64,000 nt of DNA from Cryptomeria japonica. Taxonomy: Eukaryota; Streptophyta; Pinopsida; Cupressales; Cupressaceae. Shown here piece after piece: positions 23,532 to 35,600 of the stretch. The notes beneath the pieces were generated by a model. The model saw only the letters and a list, made by a program, of their open reading frames with translations. It had not been told where the DNA came from and did no database searches. How positions within the stretch are numbered: the stretch's first letter is position 1; each line of letters starts with the position of its first letter. The DNA lies in NCBI RefSeq assembly GCF_030272615.1, contig NC_081409.1:914924340-914988339 (forward strand), written 5' to 3'. A program made the position numbers and the translations under genes.

Positions 23532-26500
23532 ATGGCGACTCCAAAGGCGGGAGCATCCAACAGTCGTCCAGCCCTCATGAAGGAAGATCAAAGGAATGAA
23601 GAATTGGAGACCAAGATCGTGTCAAAGTGGAGCAACATTGGAGATACCAACTTGGGAAACTTCAGTGTGAAGAAGTTTCGAGAGGTCCCTTATATTGGAA
23701 AGCCATCACCTGTCGCAAGGAGAATAATTGAAAGTGGCATTATCAAGGCGGCCGGCTTCCCTCCAGCAGTCCAGTGCCATGAGCTGATGATCGAGTGTGC
23801 CCGCCATTACGACCCATAGTCAAGATCGATCGTGTCCAAGGAAGGAAACACTTTGGCTTATCTTTCAGAGGAGGCTATCAGTGAAGCTCTTCATCTACCA
23901 GAACATAAGGATATGATTTACAAAAGCTTGGAAGGAGCTAGATCCATGTACGAAGATGATCCAGACACTTGCTTGAGCATCATCAACAAGAATTGGTTAT
24001 TCAAAAGTCGTCCCCGCCTGAGCAAGATTCCCAACACACCTCATAGGATCGACTTCCAGGAGGAGTACAGAGATTTGATAACCTTACTCAATTGAGTTAC
24101 AGGGGCCCCTCAAGCCTTCTATTTTGAGAAGTGGATGTTTTACTTCATCCAAGTGATAGTTCAAGGGAAAGGAACAATTCATTGGGCTAGAATTATTAGC
24201 CATTGCTTGGACGTGCAGTTAAGAAGACTGAAGGCTACCAAGTCCTTCCACATGAGCTCATACATCATATATGCCTTGATCAGGAGTTTTGAATATGCAG
24301 GACTACCTCACAGAGGAGTGATCGGAAGAGGACCAGGGGAAGTCAGAGTTTGTGATTCTTATGTTCATTTGCATCATCCACCAGGAAGTAACTACAAGTT
24401 AGTCAATGATACTTTCACGATGAACATCACCAGGACACTGCAAGGCGGGATTCACAATCGGATATCTCAAGAGGCACAAGAACTTGTAAAGAGGTATGGT
24501 GCTTGGTTTATCCAATTCCAGAAGTTTACATATATTAGAGTTCATGGGTGTCCTTCACCTCCATATATGTTGCCAAGATATCCGACAGACAAGATAGTAC
24601 TACTTGAGGTGACTAGGCAGTTGGCAGCTTATGCGAAGGCATTCAGACACAGGCATGGAAATGGAATTCCTGTAGCTATCATACTAGGAAATTCAGTTGA
24701 GGTATGTCCTAATGCTCTAGCTTTAGATGATGCGGAAAGAGAGTTGGCCTTATATTCATTTTCATTCTTTTCCTTGAGGGAGAATTTTGATCCTTATGGG
24801 TATATAGAGGAGACAGTTGGTAGAAAGTACAAGCATGAATGTCAGGTAGAGGACTTTTGGATGAATCTCTTAGATGATTTAGAAGTGAAAAGAAAGATGC
24901 ATTCCAGATTGCCTTTAGATTTTATCAGGAAATGCAAAGTTTACAGAGTGGCCGACCAAGCTCAGGATAGTGTCAGGCACCTCCAGTCATCTTATGATAG
25001 AGAGGACAAGGCAGTGAAGATAGGTTGGAACGAGCTTGAGGTTGTGGACTTGAAGGCTTTGATGGCTCCAGTTTTGTCCTGTACCCGCAGATGGGTTGAT
25101 GTGCAACATCAAAAGTTGAGAGAGCAGAACATACCTATGACTTTTACTTTGGAGGAAAGATCGGCAGAAGGAGGAGCAAGCGCAAGTGAAGGCCATCCTC
25201 ATCCTAGAAGCACAAGCGAAGGCAATCCTCACCCCAGAAGCGTAAGTGAAGGCAATCCTCATCCTAGAGGTGCGAAGAGGAAGGAAAGACCTGAGAAAAG
25301 AGAATCTTCCAAGAAGAAGCAAGAGGCCAATCGAGATCGCTCATCCGGCACATCTTCTCGACAAGAGAAGAGGACACTTGAAGTGGAGGAATCTATGGAA
25401 TCAATGGTTTAGAATGATAAACATGAAGAAGGACAGGCATCTCAACGTTCATCAAGTCAATCTCCCCAGGTCAATGAGCTACATGAAGACAAGAATGATG
25501 ATGAAGCGACATCTCCTCTCCGGAAAGAAGAGCCATTACCTAAAGAAATACAAGTTAGAGAGACAAGGTCCGCCATTCCAGATTGGTTGAAGGAGAGACT
25601 AACAAGGGTAATTGTGATTGAGGATGAAGATAATGTAATTGACTTAGAGAGCCTTGTAGGAAATTCTCAGGAAGTAACAGAAAAGAAGAAGGCCACCAAG
25701 ATGTCCAAGATGATCAGAGATGAGACAGGGTCCAGGAAGTTGCAGATAGCTACACCGGCAGTGGACAAGTACGAGGGTGAAATCCTTGCAGAAGAATATG
25801 ATGTAGAAATCGTTGAGCTTGGTCCACTCACCACTGAGCAGGCAATGGATGAGGCAACTGATTCATTTGAGGCACTTAAAGATAAACTTAAGGAAGAAAT
25901 AGAAAAGAATAGAAAACTTGAGAGAGAGGTCGGTGCTTGGAGAGGCTACTTTAGCCACCTCAGTCAGCCTTTGGGACGTCAGGATCCCGCAGTGTCTCCT
26001 GTGCAAGCACTTCCCCTTGAATCAGTTGGTGAGGCAGAGAGACTTAAGAGCTTGGTCCAGCTTATGAGCTCTTGGATTGACAAATCCCATACAGTTGCCG
26101 TTGAGTTTGGAACAAGAATGATGCAGACAATCCATCGAGCTATCCAGGTCCTTGAGATCATCCACAACCTAATGATAACAGTAGCCGCCTTTGCTCATAC
26201 TAAAGATGTTATTATTCCCGTTCTTCAAGTAATCAGGCAAACACCAAGGAAGATCTTAGCGCAAGAGAAGATAATGGATGGAGGAGCTCATAATTTACTC
26301 CAGTGGTCAACTTTACTCCAGATGAAGGAAGTTCTTTTCGAGGACACCAGCACCAAATGCAATCAAGTTGAGGAGGTCATCCATCCAATCCAGGACAAGG
26401 TGTTTGGGGTGTTATGTACTATTCTTGGCAGAAGAATCGAAGTTGAGACAGATGTGGATCTTCAAGAGTTGGAAGAAAGGGTCAAGGTCATCTTTTGCAA

Positions 26501-26762
26501 AGATGAGAATGTTATTACAGATGAGCAAAGAGATCAAATGTTTGCTACTATGCTCCTGATTGAGAGAATCAAGGAACTCGAACCTGAATGGGACGCAGCT
26601 CTTCTCAAGGCCTTTGATCAGATTATTCACTTGGAGGAACGAATGAGGAATCTTCCCGAGATTCCTATTGCTGAGATTGAAGGAATCGTGTCCAGATTCA
26701 TTGCATATGCTAAAAAGGAGCATTGGAAAGGGAATAAGGTTCTAGAAGAGAGGTTGTTATAG
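23532..26762 (+). pseudogene. Element B orphan ORF, 1,076 codons with three nonsense mutations
   Basis: Begins MATPKAGASNSRPALMKEDQ. The whole frame is open except TAG at 23817, TGA at 24093 and TAG at 25410. Element A has Gln, Arg and Gln at these sites, so each stop is explained by one C-to-T change (CAG to TAG twice, CGA to TGA). There are no frameshifts. The protein closely resembles that of A throughout. Around codons 550-580 it has a repeated SEGNPHPRS unit (three copies against shorter ones in A) followed by a basic KRKERPEKRESSKKKQ. No retroviral or transposase catalytic motif is visible. The function is unknown; few mutations suggest a recent insertion or past constraint. Confidence 0.88.
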
Positions 26763-26873
26763 ATGACATGGCACCTTAATTATCATTGGTCTATGCTTCC
26801 TAGATTTTTGTGCCAAATTAAATATTTGGCTATGCATTTAATATTGTTCAATAAAAAGGGAACTTTTGTAATA

Positions 26874-26891
26874 AAACCCTAATTAGGGTTT
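26874..26891. promoter_or_regulatory. Inverted telo-box palindrome upstream of the TATA box (element B)
   Basis: AAACCCTAATTAGGGTTT is two plant telo-boxes (AAACCCTAA) head to head, about 65 bp upstream of the TATA box. The identical 18-mer is at 32564-32581 in element A, at the same relative place. In plants, telo-boxes bind telomere-repeat-binding-type Myb factors; that role here is inferred. Confidence 0.6.
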
Positions 26892-26955
26892 AGGTGTCAG
26901 AATCTCAGCCATTGATCTTCTTTTGATCTGGGCCGTTCATTGTAATTGAGGATGC

Positions 26956-26963
26956 TATATATA
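26956..26963 (+). promoter_or_regulatory. TATA box near the 3' end of element B
   Basis: TATATATA in the context GGATGCTATATATACCC. Element A has GGATGCTATTTATACCC at the matching place (32492-32499, minus strand). AATAAA follows at 27118-27123, also conserved in A. This is the layout of a U3/R junction. Confidence 0.55.
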
Positions 26964-27983
26964 CCCTCATTCATTTTCATTTTGTCATTAGAAATAGTTA
27001 GCAATAAGAAATAGTTAGAGGACTAGAGCTTTTGGAGAGAAGAAAGTTATTTTGTAGCAAGATTGAGTTTTGAAGAAAGAATTTCAAGCAATTGTTGTCT
27101 ATTTTGGCTTTGAGATCAATAAAATATTGAAGTTATGGTGTTTTATTGCAATTCTTGTGGCTATCTTCATGGTTGTTTGCTTTCTTGAATCATTCTCAGT
27201 CGAAGTAGTATTTAAGTTTGAAGGACTAAGTGTTGGGCTTGATCTTTGGTGAGATTCACGTTCCAAACCTCTAGCTTCTTACTGATTGTAGGAACGCCTT
27301 GTGTGGTCAACTGGAGAGACTTGAATTACTTAAACCTTCAATCGTCATTGAGCTTTGGATATGTGCCTTTGTGGTAGTGTCTATGATCCTTGATGAATTG
27401 AAAAATCATTTGTTACCTTAGAAGATCGCATCAATTTCAGTTGGGTTGTTATTTCATGGCAATATTGAAATTGGTAGAATCCTACCAAGTCTAGCCTACA
27501 TTGGGTCATTCTTAGGATTAGATTAGAATTTATCCCTTGAAAACTCTACCTTTTGATCTTTTTGAGAACTTGTTAGTTTTAGGAAATCTTGTTCCTGCAG
27601 CTCGGATAACGTAAGGCCCCTTGATGAAACAATATTCACAACAACCACTGGTGCTTATCCACACGTAGAGACCCTACATAAAAGAACATTGGAGTCACCC
27701 TGATTGATCCTTTTTTGCGACATCTTCAGCAATCAGAGGCTTTATTCAAGAGAGGATAAGGTACCCTTGGGTATTTTATTTTGTGTATGATTGTGTACAA
27801 AATACACGTCAACACATCCCTCGGTTACCGAACTAACAAAGACAAATACAACTTAATTAACTAGTTTTGTTCTCGTACAATATTGCGGCCAACATCATCC
27901 CCCCCCCCAAAAGAAAGGTCATCTCCAAATGACTTACAACAAAATGGGGAATACATTGCTACTACAAAACCCAAAATCAAAAA

Positions 27984-30470
27984 CTAAGGGGGTGCAGAAG
28001 GCGTCCTTGATGAAGAAGGCGCCGGTGGTGGTGTAGTGGTGGAAGCCAATCGCCCATGCAACTCGTACACCTGCTCAGTCCTCCTCTTTAGATCCCGTTC
28101 TGCCACCATCTACCTCTCCATTGCAGTCTTGACCATATAGGCTGCTTTCAACACCTCCTTATCCTTCTTGTCCATGCTCTCTAGTGCACTGACCAATTGA
28201 GTCTCTAACCGAGCTCTGGATGCCCTTTCCTCTTCTAGCTGCATAACCAAGGCAGACTTATTTGCTACTAGAATGTCCTTTGCTGTCTGAGTCTGTGCCA
28301 TGGTAGCCTCAACCTCCCGAAACCTGATAGTCAGCTCCTCCCGAGCCGTCACTGCTACTACACACAAGGCCTCAGCTGTGGATGCCATGTGCTATGTCCT
28401 CCGGAGCTCAAGAGAGCCTTCGTGGAAGGCCTGCTCCACCTCTCTCAACAAGGACTGCATCCGGGTCTCGCCAACCCCCTCAGTGAGGTGCCAAGCCTCC
28501 GACATCCCCAGGTTCTCTGTCTCAGGCCACCCGACAGACTCAAAACACCTCCCAAAATCTTCTCTGCATCCGGTGCGGGCAAAGGCCAACAACCTCTCCA
28601 TCCACTCGACCACGGTGGCATCCTCCTGGAGTCTCGCAGATGTCACAAGCCGCTGTGCTCCTAGAGTCATCTCTGCAATGAACTGCTCAAACTCTCCCAC
28701 ACCCTGCTGTACTCCCACAGACACCCCCTCCTCTCTGTAAGGACTGGTTACTACATCTGTCGGGGGTGACGCATCCCTCTGAAGCGCCCTACTACTTGGA
28801 GAACTCCCTTCCTCGAGATCAATGATATCCAAGGAATGCATCTCCCTGCCTGGAGATAGAGTGGCCTCCCCTGCAGTTGCCACGGGTGTGAGCTGGTAAC
28901 GGCTCAACCAGGCAGTGAGGTCATCATGGAGAGCGCCTGCTTCCATCATTACCTCCTGCATATAACCTTGCACACCCGACACATCCTGCTCCATGGAAGC
29001 CCCTGCACTCGCCAAGATACCCAACCCATCCTGCTGAATTGAGGCCACCCCAGAGTCAATCCCTGTTGTGGTCTCGACCCTCGGTGGTGTCACAGCTATC
29101 GCCACCCGAGGTTGGCCAAAGCTAGGTACTTGCACCGTGGTGACTACGCTGACTGTCCCGAATGACTGTGGCACCGCCAACTGACAAGTCTTCGGTAAGC
29201 GTGCTGGTGTAAATTGGACCCGAGCCTGGTGCGATGCTAGAACAGTATTGGCTGGTGTAGACCCTTCCGTGCCTGCCGATTCCATTACCTCCTCTTCACC
29301 CAACTGGTCACCCCCTTTATCTGCCAACCGAAAACTCCCTCCGCTCACCTGGGAGGTGTCGGCGGATTCCTCCCTGCCGCTATCAGCATCCTCCTCTGTG
29401 TCAGACTCTTCTGTGTCGGAATCCGTTTCTGACATGGTGGGCTTCTTCCTTTTAGTGCCCAGATGTGCCTCCGTGCCATGTGGCAAGACATCCAAATGCG
29501 ACCAGTAGAATATAGGCGGCTGGTCCGGTGCAACACGACCCTGTGGCTCCAATGGCTGTGAGCCTGGGGTGATCTGTGTGCGGACTGCATCAAAAAATAA
29601 CCCAGTGGCGTGATGTGGCATGTAAAATTTCTTATACTGGAGGGTCATGAATTCGTCCATCCTATCTGCCTGCAGTGATGCCCAATCATACACCACTCCA
29701 TTGTGCAACCCATTCATCAACACAATTTGTGCGATGGCTATATCAGACGCGCAGCTGGCACCTGTAAGGCGACTCTTTACTACAAACAACAAGCATCACC
29801 ATACTCCCTTTGCCAAAAATGTTTTCTTGACCCCCCTAGTCTTTTCGACACTTTTGAGGCTATCTTTTTCTGCCTGTGTGAGGTTATCCTGCAACATCAA
29901 CTGTAGCAAGGTGGCACGGTTTTTGAGAGTGATTTTCTGCGAAGTATCGATCTTTTTTCCTTTCAACCTAGGTATGCCAAACACCCTATCGAACTCGCTT
30001 GTCGTGAAAGAAACAGTTATCCATTGGTGCTGATAGTCAAATACAAACTGGTGGCGGTGTCTATCATAGGTGCCAATCATGGCATGCAAAACTACCTCGA
30101 AATCTTTTATGTAGAAAACTGGCATTTGGACAACCCAATGTACCTATGCCTGGCAAAGATTTTTCTTTATTGAGTCGTCATGAGGTGTCTTCGCCCACCA
30201 ATTCCTGTAATCTATTCCATTAAGACCCTCAAACACAATATTGTCCGCTGTTACCTCTTCCTTGTCCTTTGTCGACTAGGTTTTTGGACAATGCTTCCTT
30301 CTTTTCTCAGTGCTGCTCATCCCGAGGTTGCTTGCAATATGCACACCAGATGGCAAAACTTGCTTGCCTGTGTCTGCACTTGATTCTGCAGTCCTTCGCC
30401 CTCCCTGTAACTTGTCTTCTAACGGCTGCGACCGTTTTCTCCAATCTGCCTTATTCTTGTTTGTGTCCAT
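27984..30470 (-). pseudogene. Third ORF of the Gypsy element (downstream of pol), 828 codons
   Basis: One minus-strand frame begins with ATG at 30470 (MDTNKNKADWRKRSQPLEDK) and ends at TAG 27984-27986. Five internal stops interrupt it (30276, about 30148, 29793, 28389, about 28107) and no frameshift was seen. The N-terminal 200 codons include QWITVSFTTSEFDRVFGIP, which resembles the start of plant mobile domain (PMD) folds and the FGIP/FHLP motif of the element A, B and C proteins. The middle is acidic and Ser/Thr-rich (SDTDTEESDTEEDADS). The end is a coiled coil (SALVMQLEEERASRARLETQ). No signal peptide or membrane segment is seen, so it is not env-like. Position is between integrase and the polypurine tract. 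The PMD link is a weak inference. Confidence 0.7.
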
Positions 30471-30895
30471 TGATCCTTGATTAATTTCCTTAATCTGCTT
30501 TTATAGCTTTAACTTTCTTGCATGTGCCTCTTTCTCCTTCCAACTGCCAGCGTTTCCCTTTCAGCTCTCGCTGTACTGTGTATGGCTGACTGTGTTAGTG
30601 GTATGTGGTACGGTGTACGGCCTGGGGGTGTGCGGTGTATGGCATGCAATCTCCTTCCTCTGCAATTTTTCCCTTACGGTTGGCGGGGTCTTGCAATCTC
30701 CTTCCCTCGCGATTTTTCCCTTATGTTTTTTTTTGTCTCCTTTTGGACGCCGTGGGTATATAGCGTGCGGGGTATCTGCCCCACCACACGGTGGGCACGT
30801 GGTGCCACCGTAAGGTGCTCTTTTTTTTTTCCGGGCCTCACGGTCACTTGTCGTACGGACTCTTACGACCACGTTTTTTTTTATTATTATTGTTT
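30471..30895. other. Spacer between Gypsy pol and the third ORF
   Basis: About 425 bp with no frame related to either neighbour. Several frames are open by chance, but none has a recognisable product. Confidence 0.45.
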
Positions 30896-31625
30896 TTAGT
30901 GACTATTTCTTCGGGAAGAGGATTCGGGATCGGTCGCCCGTCTCTGCTCGTGGTACTGTTTTAATTTCGACCCATTGACGACATCTGGCATCTCCTTCCC
31001 GTCGAGCGTCCATAACTTAATCGCCCCGTTGGCATTGACCTCGCGTACCTTGAAGGGGCCTAGCCATCGTACTTGAAATTTTCCTAGTTTGATTTCGTTC
31101 CTCCCATTGAATTTCAACACTAATTGCCCCGGAGTAAACTTCATTTGCCTAAGATGCTTGTCATGCCAGACCTTTCGTGTTTGTTGGTCTGCCTCTGTGG
31201 CCTATTGTGCCATCATTCTTTTTTCGTCCAGCTTGCTCAAGGCATACAATCTCTTCCTCAGGCTCTCCATATCCTCGAGTTTGTTCTCCACTGCAATGCG
31301 AAGGCTTGGCACCATGAATTCCGCTGGCACCACAGCTTCCTGCGTGTACATGAGTTGGAACGGAGTTTGGCCGGTGGTTACCTTGTAGGTTGTGCGGTAG
31401 GCCCACAAGACCGAAGGTAATTTTTCTTCCCAGTCTTCTCCCTCGACATTGTACGACTTGTAGATTACAACCATGAGAATCTTGTTGGTAGCTTCGGCCT
31501 ACCCATTGGCTCGCGAGTAATAGGGGCTAGACAGTGAATGAAAAATCTTGAATTATGTAGTAAGGAGTTTAATAACGTGGTTCACAAAATGTCCACCCCT
31601 ATCGCTCGTCAACTGCATAGGGATC
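30896..31625 (-). pseudogene. Gypsy integrase, C-terminal part
   Basis: This continues the integrase broken by element A. Right after the break the frame gives MQLTSDRGGHFVN, holding the second catalytic Asp, then SRANG-stop-AEATNK, where the third acidic residue (Glu) is present but the preceding Gln codon is now TAG. Downstream is NVEGEDWEEKLPSVLWAYRT, the usual end of the core, and a C-terminal DNA-binding segment with GKFQVRWLGPFKVREV. A stop also lies at 31199. The frame ends at 30896. It is non-functional because of the stops and the 7.6-kb insertion. Confidence 0.85.
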
Positions 31626-32491
31626 TGTTGACGTGTATTTTGTACACAATCATACACAGAATAAAATACCGACAGGCATCTTATCCTCTCTTGAGAAAAT
31701 AGTCTCTAACTGCTGAAGATCTGCAAAAAGGATCAGTTAGATGGACTCCAAGGTTCTTTTAGTGGGGTCTCCACGTGTGGACAAGCTTTTTAGTGGTATG
31801 ATGTGATTTGCTGTTTCCTTCAAGGCGTCTTACGGATTCAAAGGCTCGAAGATTTTACTAAACTAAAAAGGAACTTTCAAAAAATGGAAAAAGGACAGGG
31901 TTTAAGGAAGTCTAATCTAGCCTAACCCTATGAACAACTTAGCATGAATGAGATTTGGCAAGACTCAACCAACTTCAATTTTGCCATAAGATAACAACTC
32001 AATTGAAATTAGTGCGATCTTCTAAGGTAATAATGGTATTCAATGCATCAAAGACCAAGGACACTACTACGAAGGTACATATCCTAGATACGAAAATGCT
32101 TGAAGGTTAAGGACTCAAAATATTTTCCAGTCGACCACGCAAGGCGTTCCTACAATCAGCAAGAAGCTAGTGGTTTGGATTGCGAATCCTACCAAATATC
32201 GAATCTCACACTTAGTCTTTCAAATTAACAAACTACTTTGATTGAGCGTGATTCAAGTACATCCAACAACCATGAAGATAACTTAAGAAATTTGCAACAA
32301 AACACCATAACTTCAATATTTTATTGATTTCCAAGTCATCATATACAACAATTGCTTGAATTTCTCTCTTCAAGACTCAATCTTGCTACAAAATAAAAAT
32401 TGCTTTTAACTCTAATCTCTCTATTACATCAACTATTATCTCTCACACTTATTCACTATTAACTATTACCAAATGAAATGAAAAATGGGGG

Positions 32492-32581
32492 TATAAATAG
32501 CATCCCCAATTACAATGAAAGGTCCAGATTGAAAGTAAATCAATGGACAAGATCATGACACCTAAACCCTAATTAGGGTTT
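32492..32581 (-). promoter_or_regulatory. Telo-box palindrome and TATA box near the 3' end of element A
   Basis: AAACCCTAATTAGGGTTT at 32564-32581 is followed, in the minus-strand direction, by TATTTATA at 32499-32492. Both match element B in sequence and spacing. The conserved AATAAA lies at 32320-32325. Confidence 0.58.
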
Positions 32582-32683
32582 GTTACAAATGACCTCCTTT
32601 TTACTGAACAACATTAAATACATAGCCAAATATTAATTTTGGCACAAAAATCTAGGAGGTATCAACCAATGAGAAATAAGATG

Positions 32684-35600
32684 TCATGTCATCTGTAACA
32701 ACCTTTCATCTAGAATCTTATTCCCTTTCCAATTCTCTTTCTTAGCATATGCAATGAATTTTGTCACGATTCCTTCGATTTCTGTGCTTGGAATCTCGGG
32801 AAGATTCTTGATACTCTCTTCTAAGTGGATAACCTGATCAAATGCATCTAGAAGAGCTGTGTCCCAAGTAGGTTCAAGTTCCTTTGTTCTATCAATCAGG
32901 AGCATGGTGGCATACATCTGATCATACTGCTCATCTGTAACATCTGCGTCCTTGCGAAAGATGATCTTGATTCTATCCTCAAATTCTTGTAAATCCACAT
33001 CTGTCTCGACCTCGATCCTTCTGCCAAGAATGGTACGAAGTACCTCAAATACTCTGTCCTGGATCGGATTGATCACCTCCTCAACTTGACCACATCTAAC
33101 ACTGATGTCCTCGAAGAGAACACTCTTTATATGGAGTAAGGTTGACCACTGAAACAAACTGTGAGAATCACCTTCTAAGATCCTCTCTTGTGCTAAAATT
33201 CTTCTGGATGTGTGTCTTATAACTTTCAAGACAGGGATGACAACGTCCTTGGTATGGGCAAATGCAGCTACCGTTGCCATCAATCTGTGAATAATCTCAA
33301 GAACTTGGATAGCCTGGTGGGTGATCTTCGACATCCTTGTAACAAACTCAATGGCCACCGTGTGAGATCTATCCATCCAACTACATGTACGCTGGACCAT
33401 GTTCCTGAATCTTTCTGCTTCATTGATCGATTGAAGGGGCAATGCCTGCACTGGTGATCTAACTGGATCTTGACGTCCCAAAGGTTCATTGATGTGACTG
33501 AAATATGTCCTCCATGCACCGACCTCTTTCTCAAGCTTTCTATTCTTTTCTACTTCTTCTCTAAACTTGTCCTTCAATGCCTCAAATGTGTCGGTGGCAT
33601 CATCTAAAGTCTGTTCTGCTGTGGATGGTCCTAACTCAATAGTCTGTATATGATAGTCTTCTGCTAGGATCTCACCCTCATATTTGTCTGCTGCCGGTGT
33701 AGCTATCTGCAGTTTTCTAGATCCAGTCTCATCTCGAATCATCTTGGACATCTTTGTAGCCTTCTTCTTCTCTGTTGTCATATGTGAACGTCCCACGAGG
33801 CTCTCTAAATCAATTGCACTGTCCTCGTCCTCAATTACGATCACCTTAGTCAATCTTTCCTTCAACCAATCTGGGATATTTGATCTTGTCTCTTGAACTT
33901 GAATCTCTTTATGTACTATTTCTTCTTGTCTGGGAGGAGATGTTACTTCATTATCATTATCTAAATCATAGTCTTGGAGAGATCCATCGGATGAAACATG
34001 CTGCACCTGTCCTTCCTCCTGTCTATCATTCTGTACCATCGATTCCATGGATTCTTCCACTCGAACTGTTCTATCTTCTGGTCTGGAAGAAGTACCTGGT
34101 GTTTGATCTTTGTTGGCACCTTGCTTTTTCTTGGAAGACTCATTCTTTTCTGATCTTTCCTTTCTCTTCGAACCTCTCGAATGGAGATTGCCCTCACTGG
34201 CACATCGAAGGTTACCTTCACCTGAATTCCTAGGATTAGGATTGCCTTCACTAACACTGGCTCCACCTTCGGCTGGCTTTTCTTCCAAAGTAAAAGACAT
34301 AGCTATGCCTTGTTCCCTCAACTTCTGATGCTGAACGTCTACCCATCTGCGAGTATAAGACAAGACTGGTGCCATCAAATCATCTAAATCCACGGCCTCG
34401 GGCTCATTCCAATTTAAACTTATTGTTTTGCTTTCTCTATCATATGAAGATTGGATGTGCCTGCCGTTGTCCTGAGCTTGGTCGGCTACTCTGTAAATCT
34501 TACATTTCCTGATGAAATCCAAAGGCAATCTAGAATGTATCTTACGTTTCACTTCAAGATCATCTAGGAGGTTCATCATAAAATCTTCAATTTGGTGCTC
34601 ATGTCTAAATCTTCTACCGACCGTCTCCTCTAAATGTCCATGGGGATCAAAACTATTCCTCCAAGCAAAAGATGAAAAAGGATACAAGGCTAATTCCTTC
34701 TCTGCGTCATCCATGGCTAAGACATTAGGACATACCTCAACTGAATTACCCAAAGTAATAGGTACCTGAACTCCATTCTGATGTCTGTGTCTGAATGCCT
34801 TCACATATGCTGCCAACTGCCTTGTTACTTCAAGTAACACAATTCTGTCTGTCGGGTACCTCGGCAACATGTATGGAGGTAAAGGACATCCATGCACTCT
34901 AATGTAAGTGAACTTGGGAAACTGAATGAACCAAGCACCGTACCTCTTGATGAATTCCTGGGCATCCTGAGATAATCTGTTGTGAATCCCTCCTTGCAAT
35001 GTCCTTGTGATGTTCATCGTGAAAGTATCATTGACTAACTTGTAGTTCTTCCCTGGTGGATGATGCAAGTAGGTATAGGATTCACAAACTCTGACCTCGC
35101 CGGGTCCTCTTCCAATCACTCCTCTGTGAGGTAGTCCTGCGTACTCAACGCTCCTGATTAAGGCATAGATGACGTATGAACTCATGTGGAAGGACTTAGT
35201 AGCCCTGAGTCTTCTCAACTGTACGTCCAAGCAATGGCTAATTATCCTAGCCCAATGTATTGTACCCTTTCCTTGAACAATCACCTGGATGAAGTAAAAC
35301 ATCCATTTCTCAAAATAGAAGGCATGAGGTGCTCCTGTAACTCTGTTGAGCATGGTAATCAAATCTCTGTACTCCTCCTGGAAATCAATCCTGTGTGGTG
35401 TGTTCGGTACTTTGCTCAGACGGGGACTACTCTTAAGTAGCCAGTTCTTGTTAATTATGCTTAGGCAAGCATCTGGATCATCATCGTACACTGATCTGGC
35501 TCCTTCAATGCTCTTGTATATCATGTCCCTGTGGTCTGGAAGATGGAAGGCCTCACTTATGGCTTCCTCTGAAAGGTACGCCAAAGTGTTTCCTTCATTG

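Larger units (their letters stand above)
20491..27814 (+). mobile_element. Element B: 7.3-kb TGTTG...CAACA element with one giant ORF (giant solo LTR?)
   Basis: Starts TGTTGTGACCATTTCACAC and ends TACACGTCAACA. It is flanked by a perfect CATCC duplication (20486-20490 and 27815-27819). Parts in order: 5' end with GGGACCCCCTC; twelve hairpin repeats (20958-22711); a 5' UTR intron (23345-23523); a 1,076-codon frame with three stops (23532-26762); an inverted telo-box (26874-26891); a TATA box (26956); AATAAA (27118); and about 690 bp to the end. No LTR pair lies inside and no pol motif was found. Element A has the same ends and order, so these are true element limits. The pattern is that of a single LTR with a gene in its U3. 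Confidence 0.85.
20216..27897 (-). repeat. 3' LTR of the Gypsy element, split by element B
   Basis: 20216-20490 and 27820-27897 join across element B (duplication CATCC). On the minus strand the LTR begins TGATGTTGGCCGCAATATTG directly after a run of G (27898-27911) and ends TTATCTTACCA at 20216. A TATA-like sequence lies at 20434-20441. Confidence 0.7.

Noticed and set aside
27984-30470. Envelope gene of the Gypsy element
   Set aside because: Right position, but no signal peptide, transmembrane segment or furin-like site is visible; the protein is acidic and coiled instead.
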